From: Kitasatospora cineracea
GTDB taxonomy: Bacteria; Actinomycetota; Actinomycetes; Streptomycetales; Streptomycetaceae
DNA length: 64,000 nt
Reading direction: 5' to 3'
Assembly (NCBI RefSeq): GCF_003751605.1
Contig: NZ_RJVJ01000003.1
Coordinates: forward strand, 248,001-312,000
Positions 6,383 to 17,066 of the stretch are shown one piece after another. The notes beneath the pieces are model-generated. The model saw only the letters and a list, made by a program, of their open reading frames with translations. It did not search any database and was not told the origin of the DNA. The position numbers were made by a program, and so were the translations under genes. How positions within the stretch are numbered: position 1 is the first letter of the stretch; each line of letters begins with the position of its first letter.

Positions 6383-9148
6383 ATGACCGGCATCCTCCCC
6401 GGCCCGGCCGGACCCGCCAGCACCCCGGCGGGCCCGACCGAGCCCCCGCTCGTCGACCGCGCGCACCTGCTCGCCGACATCCGCACCGCACTCGCCGCCA
6501 CCGGCGGCGTCCTGCTGCACGGACCGGCCGGCATCGGCAAGACCGCCCTGCTCGACACCCTCGCCCAGGACGCCGGCACGGCAGGCGAGACCGTCCTGCG
6601 CAGCAGCCCCACCGCCGCCGAGGCGGACCTGCCGCACCTCGCCCTGATCGACCTCCTCGGCGAGGCCCTCCCCGGCCTCGCCGAGGACCTGCCCGACCAC
6701 CTGCGCCAGGCCCTCGAGTGCGCCCTGCTCCACCGCGCCCCCCAACCCGGCGCCCCCACCGACCCGTTGGCCGTCCGGGTCGCCGTCCTCGAAGCACTCC
6801 GCCGGCTCGCCCAGCGCGGCCCCGTGCTCGTCCTGCTCGACGACACCCAGTGGCTCGACGAGGCCAGCCGCCAGGTCATCGCCTTCGCCGCCCGCCGCCT
6901 CACCGACCGGCAGCTGCGGATCGCCGTCACCGAACGCACCGAACACGCCGACGCCGCACCCGAGATGGGCGCCCTCTGCCCGCCCGCCGCCCGCGAGATC
7001 CCGGTCGGCCCGCTCGGCGAACGCGGCACCGGCGCCCTGCTGCGCGAACGCCTCGGCCTGCGCCTGAGCGGCCTCACCCTCACCCGGGTGCACGCCGTCA
7101 GCGGCGGAAACCCCTACTACGCACTGGAGTTGGGCCGCTCACTGGCCGCCGGCGGCGGCGAGAGCGCACTCGCCGCCGACCCCGCCCGCCCGCTCGACGT
7201 CCCGCACCGGCTGCGCGCCCTGGTCTCCGCCCGGCTCGGCGAACTCCCCGACCCCGCACGGCAGTCGCTCACCGTCCTGGCCGCCGCCCGGCCCGGCACC
7301 GACCTGCCCGCCACCGTCACCGAACCGCTCGCCGCCGCCCGCCGCCACGGCATCGTCCAGCAGAACCCCACCGGCGCACCCCAGTTCAGCCACCCCCTGG
7401 TCGCCGAGGTGGTCCTCGCCGACGCCGCCCCCGAAGCGCTGCGGGCCGCCCACCGCCTGCTCGCCCAGCTCGCCGCCGACCCGGTCGAACAGGTCCGCCA
7501 CCAGGCCCTCGCCGCCGACGCCCCCGACCCACAGCTCGCCTCCCGGCTGCACCGCGCCGCCGACACCGCACTCACCCGCGGCGCCCCCGGCACCGCCGCC
7601 GAACTGCTCCGCCTCGCCGCCGAACACACCCCCGACCCCGACACCGCCGGACGCCGCCTGCTCGCCGCCGCCCGCAACGCCGCCGCCGCCGGCCTGCCCG
7701 ACCTCGCCCGCGCCTGCGGCGAACGCCTCGCCGACGCCCCCGCCGCCGACGTCCGGGTGCACGCCCGACTGCTGCTCGCCCGGTTGCTCGGCCCCGACCA
7801 CCCCGGCGCCGAACCCCTGCTCGCCGCCGCCGCCGAGGACACCGGCGGCCACCCCGCGCTCACCGCCGCCGTCCACCAGGAACGCGCCGTCCGCGCCCTG
7901 CACCACGGCGACCGGGCCGAAGGACTCGCCGAACTCGCCACCGCCGAGAAGCACGCCGACCACGCCGACGACCCCGACCTGCTGGTCGAACTCCTCGCCC
8001 AGCGCGCCCCGTTGACCCTGCTCACCGACCCCGCCCTCGGCCTCGCCCAACTCGAACGCGGCTGCCGCCTCGCCGCCGGCCGGCCCCCCACCGCCGCCGC
8101 CGTGTTCTGCCGCGAAGGACTCGCCGTCGCCGCCCTGCGCACCGGCGACCTGCCCCGCGCCGTCGCCGAGGTCGAGGCCCTGCGCGCCGAGGTCGAAGCC
8201 GCCGGCCGCACCGAGGACCTCGCCAACGTCCTCTACATCGCCGCCTCCGTCTACGAGCGGGCCGGCCGCTGCACCGAGGCGTACGCCGCCGGCCGCGCCG
8301 CCCACGACCTGCGCGAACGGATCGAACCCAGCCCCGGCCCGGCCCGCGTCCTCGGCGGCGCCGCCGAGCTCAACGGCGGCACCGCCGACCGCGCCGCCCA
8401 GCTCCTGGACTCCGCGATCCGCGCCGCCGAGAGCGACCACGACCGCGAATGGCTCTCCTACGCCCACGGCCTGCGCGGCCGGGTCGAACTCCTGCGCGGC
8501 AACCACCCGGCCGCCGTCGAGCACCTCCTGCAGTGCCAACTCATGCTCCGCATCATGGAGTTCACCGACCCCTCGCTCTTCCTGGTGGACGCCGACCTGG
8601 CCGAGGCGCTCACCCTCTCCGGCCGCCACCTGGAAGCCGCCGCCACCCTCGCCGACGCCCGCGACCGCGCCACCCGGCTCGGCCGCGACGTGCTCACCCT
8701 GGGCCTGCACCGCGCCGAGGCCCACCTCACCGCCGCCACCGACCCCCGCCGCGCCGCCGACACCCTGCGCGCCCTCATCCCCGACACCCACCCCTACCCC
8801 CTCGAACTCGCCCGCGCCCACCTCGCGCTGGGCGCCCTGGAGCGCCGCGCCCGCCGCCGGGCCGCCGCCCGCGCCGCCCTCCAGGAGGCCCACACCCGCT
8901 ACGCCGCGGCCGGCTGCCTGCCCTGGCAGCAGCACGCCGCCGCCGCCCTGGCCGCCCTGGACGCGCTGGAGGCCGACCCCACCCCCATGCAGCAGCAGAT
9001 CCTCGCGCTGATCCGCTCCGGCGCCACCAACCGGGAGATCGCCGCCCGGCTGCACCTCTCGGTCAAGGCCGTCGAGGCCAACCTGACCCGCCTCTACCGC
9101 CAGTACGGCGTCCGGGGGCGGGCCGAACTGGCCCGCCACCGGGACTGA
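6383..9148 (+). CDS. LAL-family (large ATP-binding LuxR-like) transcriptional regulator (921 aa)
   Basis: Cytoplasmic STAND-type activator. An N-terminal AAA/NACHT-like ATPase carries Walker A GPAGIGKT (47-54) and Walker B VLVLLDDTQWLD (about 150). A long Ala/Leu/Glu-rich helical middle resembles TPR repeats, and a C-terminal LuxR HTH reads ALIRSGATNREIAARLHLSV then KAVEANLTRLYRQYGVRGRA. Length is typical for LAL regulators (about 900 aa). Such proteins often control carbohydrate use or secondary metabolism; here the neighbours (protease, beta-helix protein) give no clear target. ATG 6383 follows the insulating hairpin. Confidence 0.93.
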   Translation: MTGILPGPAGPASTPAGPTEPPLVDRAHLLADIRTALAATGGVLLHGPAGIGKTALLDTLAQDAGTAGETVLRSSPTAAEADLPHLALIDLLGEALPGLAEDLPDHLRQALECALLHRAPQPGAPTDPLAVRVAVLEALRRLAQRGPVLVLLDDTQWLDEASRQVIAFAARRLTDRQLRIAVTERTEHADAAPEMGALCPPAAREIPVGPLGERGTGALLRERLGLRLSGLTLTRVHAVSGGNPYYALELGRSLAAGGGESALAADPARPLDVPHRLRALVSARLGELPDPARQSLTVLAAARPGTDLPATVTEPLAAARRHGIVQQNPTGAPQFSHPLVAEVVLADAAPEALRAAHRLLAQLAADPVEQVRHQALAADAPDPQLASRLHRAADTALTRGAPGTAAELLRLAAEHTPDPDTAGRRLLAAARNAAAAGLPDLARACGERLADAPAADVRVHARLLLARLLGPDHPGAEPLLAAAAEDTGGHPALTAAVHQERAVRALHHGDRAEGLAELATAEKHADHADDPDLLVELLAQRAPLTLLTDPALGLAQLERGCRLAAGRPPTAAAVFCREGLAVAALRTGDLPRAVAEVEALRAEVEAAGRTEDLANVLYIAASVYERAGRCTEAYAAGRAAHDLRERIEPSPGPARVLGGAAELNGGTADRAAQLLDSAIRAAESDHDREWLSYAHGLRGRVELLRGNHPAAVEHLLQCQLMLRIMEFTDPSLFLVDADLAEALTLSGRHLEAAATLADARDRATRLGRDVLTLGLHRAEAHLTAATDPRRAADTLRALIPDTHPYPLELARAHLALGALERRARRRAAARAALQEAHTRYAAAGCLPWQQHAAAALAALDALEADPTPMQQQILALIRSGATNREIAARLHLSVKAVEANLTRLYRQYGVRGRAELARHRD

Positions 9149-9156
9149 CCGGTGTC

Positions 9157-10749
9157 CTACGACAGGTTGTCGGCGCCGCCCGTCAGGGTGCCGGTGCCCT
9201 GGTTCAGCAGCGCCGCCGCGCCCCACCCGCGCAGGTCGTTGCCGGTCACCCAGGTGCCGGTGCTGCCGGGCATCACCGCGACGGCCGCGGTGGCGTCCTG
9301 GGCGCCGCCGCTCCTGCGCACCACGTTGCCCTGCACCGAGGCGTTCTTGGCGTTGGCGCCGACCCGGATGCCGTACTTGTCCGCCGCGCCGTCCGTGTTC
9401 AGTCCGGAGAACACGTTGTTCCGGACGGCCAGGTCGTCCGAACTGGCGGCCAGCCCGTGCGTCGCGCAGCCGGTGACCCGGTTGCCGCTGACCAGGCTGC
9501 CGGTGCTGGCGTTCACGAACAGGCCGTCGCCGGCGATGTCGGTGGCGGTGTTGTCGGTCAGCACGCTGCCCGGCGAGTAGTCCAGTTGGACGGCCTGGCA
9601 GTTGCTGGCCTTGTCGTTGCGCAGGGTGCGGGTGACCGTGTTGCCGCTCACCACGGCCTGCGGCGCGTAGCCGACGTACACGCCGTGCTCGCCCTGGGTG
9701 TTCGCGACCGCGTTGCCGCTGACCACCAGGCCGGTGATCGGCGCCTCGGCCCGGCCGGACACGGTGATGCCGCCGCTGAGGGAGCCGCTATTGCCGGTGC
9801 CGGTGATGGTGTTGCCCTGGACCAGCAGGCCCGCCAGCGGGTTCGACGCCAGCGAGCGGACGTCGATGCCCGCGTTGGACGCCGACTCGATGGTGTTCCC
9901 GCTGACCACCGAGCGCTGCCAGTCCACGACCCGGACGGCGGCCAGGGTGGCGCCCTCGATCCGGTTGCCGACCACCCGGACGTTGCTGTGCACCATGCCC
10001 GTCGCGCCGCCGTGATCGCCGCACAGCGCACCGAAGTTGACGTAGCCCGGGGCCGTCGGGGGTCGCAGCGTGCAGCCGGAGACCAGCACGTCCACGCACG
10101 GGGTCAGGTCGTACGGGGGCGCGGGCAGGTTCGCGGACGAGGTCGCGCCGGTGATCTGCACGGCCTCCTTGTCCGCGCCGAAGGCGCTGCTCATCCCCTC
10201 GAAGACGCAGTCCAGCACCCGCACCCCGCGCACCGCGTTCAGCTCGATCGCGTGCGCCGAGGGCACGTTGACGATCACGCAGTCCCGGAACAGCAGGTCC
10301 GCGGCGTGCGCGAAGGCGAACGCGTCGGTCTGCCGGGTCAGCGTCGCTCCCGCCATGTCCCACGTCCCGCCCAGGACGCTGATCCGGCCCGGCCCGGTGT
10401 ACCCCGGCGCCTCGACGCCCCCGTTGACGTTGTGCAGCAGTGCCGAGCAGGCGTCGGCGCCCCGGACGATCCGGGCCCCGTACGCGACCACCGTGGTGCC
10501 CGCGGTCAGCCGCACCCCCATGGTCAGGGTGTACGTGCCCGGCGGGATCAGCACGGTGGCGCCCGGGTTGCCGTCGAAGGCGTTGTGGAACGCGGTGGTG
10601 TCGTCGGTGCCGGCCGGCTTGTAGTCCAGCACGTTCACCACCGGGCCGCCGCCCGTCACCGCCTGCGCGGACTGGGCCCCGACGAGTTGGGCGCCGCCGA
10701 GCACGCCGAGAGCGCCGCCGGTCGCCTTGAGCAGGCCGCGTCGGTCCAT
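9157..10749 (-). CDS. secreted right-handed beta-helix repeat protein (530 aa)
   Basis: Probable extracellular polysaccharide-acting or structural protein. A Tat-type signal MDRRGLLKATGGALGVLGGA ends near AQA (about residue 30). The mature part starts with a pectate-lyase_3-like segment (GTDDTTAFHNAFDGNPGATV, IPPGTYTL) and continues as many short beta-helix coils with repeated VVSGNTI/VVGNRIEG-type motifs. No catalytic residues can be assigned, so lyase activity is not claimed. ATG 10749 has AGGGGA 6 nt upstream. It converges on the LAL gene with only 8 bp between the stops. Confidence 0.85.
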   Translation of the reverse strand: MDRRGLLKATGGALGVLGGAQLVGAQSAQAVTGGGPVVNVLDYKPAGTDDTTAFHNAFDGNPGATVLIPPGTYTLTMGVRLTAGTTVVAYGARIVRGADACSALLHNVNGGVEAPGYTGPGRISVLGGTWDMAGATLTRQTDAFAFAHAADLLFRDCVIVNVPSAHAIELNAVRGVRVLDCVFEGMSSAFGADKEAVQITGATSSANLPAPPYDLTPCVDVLVSGCTLRPPTAPGYVNFGALCGDHGGATGMVHSNVRVVGNRIEGATLAAVRVVDWQRSVVSGNTIESASNAGIDVRSLASNPLAGLLVQGNTITGTGNSGSLSGGITVSGRAEAPITGLVVSGNAVANTQGEHGVYVGYAPQAVVSGNTVTRTLRNDKASNCQAVQLDYSPGSVLTDNTATDIAGDGLFVNASTGSLVSGNRVTGCATHGLAASSDDLAVRNNVFSGLNTDGAADKYGIRVGANAKNASVQGNVVRRSGGAQDATAAVAVMPGSTGTWVTGNDLRGWGAAALLNQGTGTLTGGADNLS

Positions 10750-10829
10750 GGGTTCCCCTTGTGAAGATCGAACGAGTGGAACCCGGAGCATAGTGAAGCT
10801 CCGTGGGCGCACCGCGCCGGGGCCGGTGC

Positions 10830-11372
10830 TCAGACCCGGTCGAGCGGGCGGTGCGGTTCGGGCGGCAGCGTGACGGTGATGCCGTCGCCGGGGCGGATCT
10901 CGCCGCCGGAGCGGACCACGCCCATGATCCCGGCCTTGCGGACCAGCGCCCCGCTCCCGTCCCGCCCCACCACCTGCTTGAGCAGCCCGTGCTGGAAGTT
11001 GTCGATCTGCGCGCACGGGTTGCGCAGCCCGGTCACCTCGACCACGGCCTCCGCCCCGAACCGCAGCAGCGCCCCGACCGGCAGCCCGAGCAGGTCCACG
11101 CCCCGGGTGGTGACGTTCTCGCCCAACTGCCCCGGCGCGACGGTGAACCCGGCCTCCGCCAGTTCCCCGAACAGCTCCGCGTGCATCAGGTGCACCTGCC
11201 GCAGGTTCGGCTGCGAGGGGTCCTGCGCGACCCGGGAGCGGTGCTTCACCGTCACCCCGGCGTGCACGTCCCCCTCGACCCCGAGGCCCTCGACCAGCCG
11301 GATCCCCTCCCGGTTCGGCTTCGTGAACGAGTACTCCCCGTTGCTGCTGACCGCCACCACGTTCCCGGTCAC
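10830..11372 (-). CDS. MOSC-domain protein (180 aa)
   Basis: Single MOSC domain (molybdenum-cofactor sulfurase C-terminal type): EGLGVEGDVHAGVTVKHRSR near residue 30, LMHAELFGELAEAGFTVAPG QLGENV, VEVTGLRNPCAQIDNFQHGL with the conserved Cys, and GIMGVVRSGGEIRPGDGI. MOSC proteins bind sulfur carriers or Moco and act in sulfur transfer or N-hydroxylated substrate reduction; the partner reductase is not nearby. GTG 11372 is favoured by GAGAGG about 8 nt upstream; GTG 11381 is the alternative. It may be co-transcribed with the LysR gene 41 bp upstream. Confidence 0.87.
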   Translation of the reverse strand: MTGNVVAVSSNGEYSFTKPNREGIRLVEGLGVEGDVHAGVTVKHRSRVAQDPSQPNLRQVHLMHAELFGELAEAGFTVAPGQLGENVTTRGVDLLGLPVGALLRFGAEAVVEVTGLRNPCAQIDNFQHGLLKQVVGRDGSGALVRKAGIMGVVRSGGEIRPGDGITVTLPPEPHRPLDRV

Positions 11373-11413
11373 CCGGACCACCTCTCGTCGCACCGATGTT
11401 CCGTGCACCCACC

Positions 11414-12367
11414 CTACGCGGGGCCCGTCCCGGTCCGGGGGGCGGGGAGCAGCCGGGTGCCCGGGGGCAGCGAGTCGGTGCGGTCGGCCTCGCGGAGGTA
11501 GGCGAGCAGGGTCTCGCGGAACGCGGCCGCGGCGCGGGTGAGCGGCAGGTCGCGGCCGTGCGCGAGGGCGATGGTGCGGCCGAGGCCGGGCGGGGCGAAG
11601 GGGGTGCTGGGCAGGGCGGCGCTGGCGGCGACCATGCCGGGGACGACCGCGGGGCCCAGACCGGCCCGGACGGCGGCCAGCACGGCGTCCATCTCGCCGC
11701 CCTCGACCGCGTACGAGGGCTCGAACCCGGCCGCCCGGCAGGCCGCGAGGGTGGTCTCGCGGACGTCGTAGCCCTCGCGGAACATCACCAGGGCCCGGCC
11801 GCGCAGGTCGGTGATCCGGGCCCGGCGGCGGGGGAGCGGGGCGGCCGAGACCAGCACCAGGTCCTCGTGCAGCAGCGGGGTGACGGCCAGCGGGTCGGTG
11901 GCGGCGGAGGCGGGGGTGATGACCAGCGCGAGGTCCAGCTGCCCGGCCTCCAGGTCGCGGACCAGGTCGCGCGAGCCGCCCTCGGTGAGCCGCAGGTCGA
12001 CCCCGGGGTGCCGGGCCCGGTAGCTGCCCAGCACCTGCGGGACCAGGCTGGCGCACAGCGAGGGCGGCGCGCCGAAGCGGACCCGGCCCCGGCGCAGCTG
12101 GACGGTCTCGGCGACGGCCCGCCGGGCGCTGTCGGCGTCGGCCAGGATCCGGCGGGCCAGCGGCAGCAGCGCCTCCCCGGCGTCGGTCAGGGTCGTCCCG
12201 GAGCGCGAGCGGTGGAACAGCTCGGCGCCCAGCTCCCGCTCCAGGGCGCGGACCTGCTGGGAGAGCGAGGGCTGCGAGACGTGGCTGAGCTCGGCGGCCC
12301 GGGTGAAGTGCCGGGCGTCGGCGACCGCGACGAAGTAGGCGAGCTGCTGCAACTGCACACCAGCCAT
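11414..12367 (-). CDS. LysR-family regulator divergent from the sdh operon (317 aa)
   Basis: Classical LysR: N-terminal wHTH (LQQLAYFVAVADARHFTRAA, HVSQPSLSQQVRALERELGA) and a periplasmic-binding-like effector domain from about residue 95. Starts at GTG 12376, ATG 12370 and ATG 12367 are possible. The first two lie within the palindrome 12369-12383, so ATG 12367 is chosen and the message may be nearly leaderless. The regulator faces the succinate dehydrogenase/fumarate reductase operon across a 75-bp gap, which suggests that it controls that operon and itself. Confidence 0.88.
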   Translation of the reverse strand: MAGVQLQQLAYFVAVADARHFTRAAELSHVSQPSLSQQVRALERELGAELFHRSRSGTTLTDAGEALLPLARRILADADSARRAVAETVQLRRGRVRFGAPPSLCASLVPQVLGSYRARHPGVDLRLTEGGSRDLVRDLEAGQLDLALVITPASAATDPLAVTPLLHEDLVLVSAAPLPRRRARITDLRGRALVMFREGYDVRETTLAACRAAGFEPSYAVEGGEMDAVLAAVRAGLGPAVVPGMVAASAALPSTPFAPPGLGRTIALAHGRDLPLTRAAAAFRETLLAYLREADRTDSLPPGTRLLPAPRTGTGPA

Positions 12368-12368
12368 C

Positions 12369-12383
12369 ATAGGCACTGCCTAT
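12369..12383. promoter_or_regulatory. LysR-type operator palindrome
   Basis: ATAGGCACTGCCTAT is a perfect 15-bp palindrome (7-bp arms around one base) with the T-N11-A shape of LysR boxes. It lies 2 bp from the LysR start and about 20 bp upstream of the sdhC -35 box, as expected for an autoregulating LysR activator of the divergent operon. Confidence 0.72.
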
Positions 12384-12404
12384 CGTGACCCGCGCTTCCA
12401 TGTC

Positions 12405-12434
12405 TTGGACACCCCTGACGGGCCCGGCTTACGG
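12405..12434 (+). promoter_or_regulatory. putative sdhC promoter, leaderless
   Basis: TTGGAC (12405-12410) and TTACGG (12429-12434) are separated by 18 nt. The -10 box ends 8 nt before ATG 12443, so the transcript would begin at or next to the start codon. No ribosome-binding site is present. Box matches are moderate. Confidence 0.5.
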
Positions 12435-12442
12435 TCATGGTC

Positions 12443-13183
12443 ATGGCTCCTGCTACCCGGGCGAACCGGGTGAACCAGACGAACCGGACCCCCGCCCCCG
12501 GCCGGCACCCGTCCTCCCTGGCGGCGCTGTGGCGCAGCTCGGTCGGCAAGAAGGCCGTGATGGCGGTCAGCGGGCTGATGATGCTGGCGTACCTGGTGGC
12601 CCACATGCTCGGCAACCTCAAGGTGTTCTTCGGCCCGGCGGACATCAACGGCTACGCGCACTGGCTGCGCACCATCGGCCAGCCCTTCCTGCACCACGGC
12701 TGGTTCCTCTGGCTGGCCCGGGCCGGACTGCTGGCGGCCGTGGTCGCGCACGGCACGGCCGCCTACCAGCTCTCCCGCCGCGACCTGCGGGCCCGCCCGG
12801 TGAAGTACGTCCACCAGCGGCAGCGGGCCACCTACGCGACCCGGACGATGCGCTGGGGCGGGGTGATCCTCGGGCTGTTCGTGGTCTGGCACATCCTCGA
12901 CCTGACCACCCTGACGGTGAACCCGGCCGCCGAGGAGGGCCACCCGTACCAGAACATCGTGGCCTCGTTCTCGACCTGGTACTCGGGCGCGATCTACTGC
13001 CTGGCGATGCTGGCGCTGGGCCTGCACGTGCGGCACGGCTTCTGGAGCGCCGCGCAGACCCTGGGCGTCAACAACCCGCGCCGCGACCGGGCGCTGAAGC
13101 TCGGTGCGAACGCGCTGGCGCTGCTGCTGACCGCCGGGTTCCTGTCGGTGCCGGTGGCCGTGATGGCCGGACTGGTCCGGTGA
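12443..13183 (+). CDS. sdhC: succinate dehydrogenase/fumarate reductase cytochrome b subunit (246 aa)
   Basis: Membrane anchor of a type-B succinate:menaquinone oxidoreductase. Five hydrophobic helices are visible after the cytosolic N-terminus (KKAVMAVSGLMMLAYLVAHM, WFLWLARAGLLAAVVAHGTA, MRWGGVILGLFVVWHILDLT and two more) and contain the histidines expected for two haems (HMLGN, HGTAA, WHILD, LGLHVRHGFW). ATG 12443 fits a leaderless start; ATG 12437 is the alternative. It is the first gene of sdhCAB. Homologous operons are common in Streptomyces beside the main four-subunit Sdh. Confidence 0.92.
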   Translation: MAPATRANRVNQTNRTPAPGRHPSSLAALWRSSVGKKAVMAVSGLMMLAYLVAHMLGNLKVFFGPADINGYAHWLRTIGQPFLHHGWFLWLARAGLLAAVVAHGTAAYQLSRRDLRARPVKYVHQRQRATYATRTMRWGGVILGLFVVWHILDLTTLTVNPAAEEGHPYQNIVASFSTWYSGAIYCLAMLALGLHVRHGFWSAAQTLGVNNPRRDRALKLGANALALLLTAGFLSVPVAVMAGLVR

Positions 13184-13233
13184 ACCCGGTGCCGCACCCG
13201 TCGAACCCCCAACACCCCACCGGGAGCCCGGGA

Positions 13234-15173
<1,940 letters not shown>

Positions 15174-15177
<4 letters not shown>

Positions 15178-15902
15178 ACCTCACCCTGCGCATCTGGCGC
15201 CAGCAAGGCCCGGACACCCCGGGCGAGATGACCGAGTACCGGGTCTCCGGCATCAGCGAGGACATGTCCTTCCTGGAGATGCTCGACACCCTCAACGAGG
15301 AACTCATCCTGCGCGGCGAGCGCCCCGTCGCCTTCGACCACGACTGCCGCGAAGGCATCTGCGGCGCCTGCGGCATGGTCATCAACGGCCGGGCCCACGG
15401 CCCCGAACGCACCACCACCTGCCAGCTGCACATGCGGCACTTCACCGACGGCGACACCATCGACGTCGAACCCTGGCGGGCCGGCGCCTTCCCGGTCGTC
15501 CGCGACCTGGTGGTGGACCGCTCCGCGCTCGACCGGATCATCGGCTCCGGCGGCTACGTCACCGCCCCCACCGGCTCCGCCCCCGAGGCGCACGCCACCC
15601 CCGTCCCCAAGGAGACCGCCGACCTGGCCTTCGAGCACGCCGAGTGCATCGGCTGCGGGGCCTGCGTCGCCGCCTGCCCCAACGGCTCCGCGATGCTGTT
15701 CACCGCCGCCAAGGTCGTCCACCTCAACGTCCTCCCGCAGGGCGCCCCCGAACGCGCCTCCCGGGTGCGGAACATGGTCGGCGCGATGGACGACGAGGGC
15801 TTCGGCGGCTGCACCAACACCGGTGAGTGCGCCACCGCCTGCCCCAAGGGCATCCCGCTGTCCGGCATCGCCCGCCTGAACCGCGAGTTCCTGCGCAGCT
15901 GA
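15174..15902 (+). CDS. sdhB: succinate dehydrogenase/fumarate reductase iron-sulfur subunit (242 aa)
   Basis: Electron-transfer subunit between the flavin and the haems. The N-terminal plant-type ferredoxin fold has CREGICGACGMVINGRAHGP and a later C for the [2Fe-2S] cluster. The C-terminal half has CIGCGACVAACPNGSAMLF and GGCTNTGECATACPKGIPLS for the [4Fe-4S] and third clusters. The GTG at 15174 overlaps the sdhA stop (GTGA). It is the last gene of the operon; no strong hairpin follows within 40 bp. Confidence 0.95.
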
Positions 15903-15944
15903 GGAAGCCCGATCCTCCCTCCCCGCCGACCCGCTGACGCACCG

Positions 15945-16943
15945 TCAGATGTCGCGCGGGGAGGACAGCGGCAGCGGCCCCGGGCCCTTCACGATCCGGA
16001 TGGTCGGCGCGGTCTCCAGGTGCTGCACCCCCGGCAGCGCCGCCACCCGGGTGGTCAGGTAGGCGTACAGCTCCCGCACGCTGCGGGTGATTACCACCGC
16101 GTGCAGGTTGCTCGGACCGGTGGTCGCGCAGGCGTACGCCACCTCCGGGTGCCCGGCCAGCGCCGCGCCCGCGGCCGCGAGTTCGGACGGCACCACGTTC
16201 AGCCACAGCCAGGTGTGGGTGCGCAGGCCGAAGATCAGCCAGTCCACGTCCAGGTCGTAGTACAGCACCCCCGAGGCGGCCAGCTCCTCCAGCCGGCGGC
16301 GCACCGTGCTCTCCGACTTCCCGCAGGCCGCGGCCAGTTCGGCCAGCGGGGCCCGCCCGTCCACCGCCAGCACCGCCAGCAGCCGGCGGTCCGCCGCGTC
16401 CAACTCCGGCACCGGGCCGTCCGGTTCGGCCACCCGCGGACCGGCCGCCGCCAGCTCCGCGACCTGCCCGGCGCTCAGCGCACCGGACTTGACCGCCAGG
16501 CTCTGCGCGCCGCCGAAGAAGGTGTGCAGCACGCAGTGCGCACTCACCCCCAGCACGCTCGGCGTGCGCGGCAGGTGCTGGAGCAGCAGCGAGTGGTCCG
16601 AACGGTCCGGCGGGGTCCGGGTCGAGCAGGCGATCTCGGTGCCGCCCGAGTTCAGCGACACCCACACGGTGTCCTCCCGCCGGGCCAGTGCCGTGGCCAC
16701 CGCCCCCGCCGAGTCCGGCGAGCAGCGCACCCGCAACTGCCAGCGCACCTCGCCCAGCCGCTCCGGGTCCGACAGCCCCAGCACCCGGATCGCCCCCGCC
16801 CCGCGCAGCCGCCCGTACCGGCGCGCCACCGTCTGGTCCGAGACCCCCAGCACCGCCGCCAGCCGGCTGAACGCCGCCCGCGGCGCCAACTGCAGCGCGT
16901 GCACCAGCCGCCGGTCCAGAGCGTCGTGACTGTCGGATTCCAT
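15945..16943 (-). CDS. Lrp/AsnC-family regulator with two tandem units (332 aa)
   Basis: Twice the usual AsnC length. Unit one has HTH ALDRRLVHALQLAPRAAFSR / LGVSDQTVARRYGRLRGAGA; unit two (from about residue 175) has ELDAADRRLLAVLAVDGRAP / AACGKSESTVRRRLEELAAS and an AsnC ligand-type ferredoxin-like domain at the end (VAYACATTGPSNLHAVVITR). Such double-HTH AsnC proteins are common in Streptomyces. It is divergent from an MFS exporter whose promoter region carries a dyad, so it probably regulates that exporter. ATG 16943. Confidence 0.88.
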   Translation of the reverse strand: MESDSHDALDRRLVHALQLAPRAAFSRLAAVLGVSDQTVARRYGRLRGAGAIRVLGLSDPERLGEVRWQLRVRCSPDSAGAVATALARREDTVWVSLNSGGTEIACSTRTPPDRSDHSLLLQHLPRTPSVLGVSAHCVLHTFFGGAQSLAVKSGALSAGQVAELAAAGPRVAEPDGPVPELDAADRRLLAVLAVDGRAPLAELAAACGKSESTVRRRLEELAASGVLYYDLDVDWLIFGLRTHTWLWLNVVPSELAAAGAALAGHPEVAYACATTGPSNLHAVVITRSVRELYAYLTTRVAALPGVQHLETAPTIRIVKGPGPLPLSSPRDI

Positions 16944-16957
16944 CGTCCCAGCGTAGG

Positions 16958-16985
16958 GCCTGTCGAAAAGCGCCGCGAAACAGGC
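16958..16985. promoter_or_regulatory. inverted repeat between the AsnC regulator and the MFS gene
   Basis: GCCTGT (16958-16963) and ACAGGC (16980-16985) form a dyad 28 bp long, with partially symmetric CGAAA/CGAAA blocks inside. It sits 14 bp upstream of the regulator start, a likely autoregulatory site. Assignment to the AsnC protein is inferred from position. Confidence 0.45.
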
Positions 16986-17066
16986 ACCGGCTAGGGGAAA
17001 GCCACGCCCCCGGGCGACAGTGCGGGGGAGAACGAAACCCCCGTCCCCGGAAGGACGACCCCGCCC

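Noticed and set aside
6325..10764. A 1479-codon plus-strand open frame overlapping the LAL and beta-helix genes
   Set aside because: Composition is Arg/Pro-dominated with no motifs, and it lies across two well-supported genes on opposite strands.
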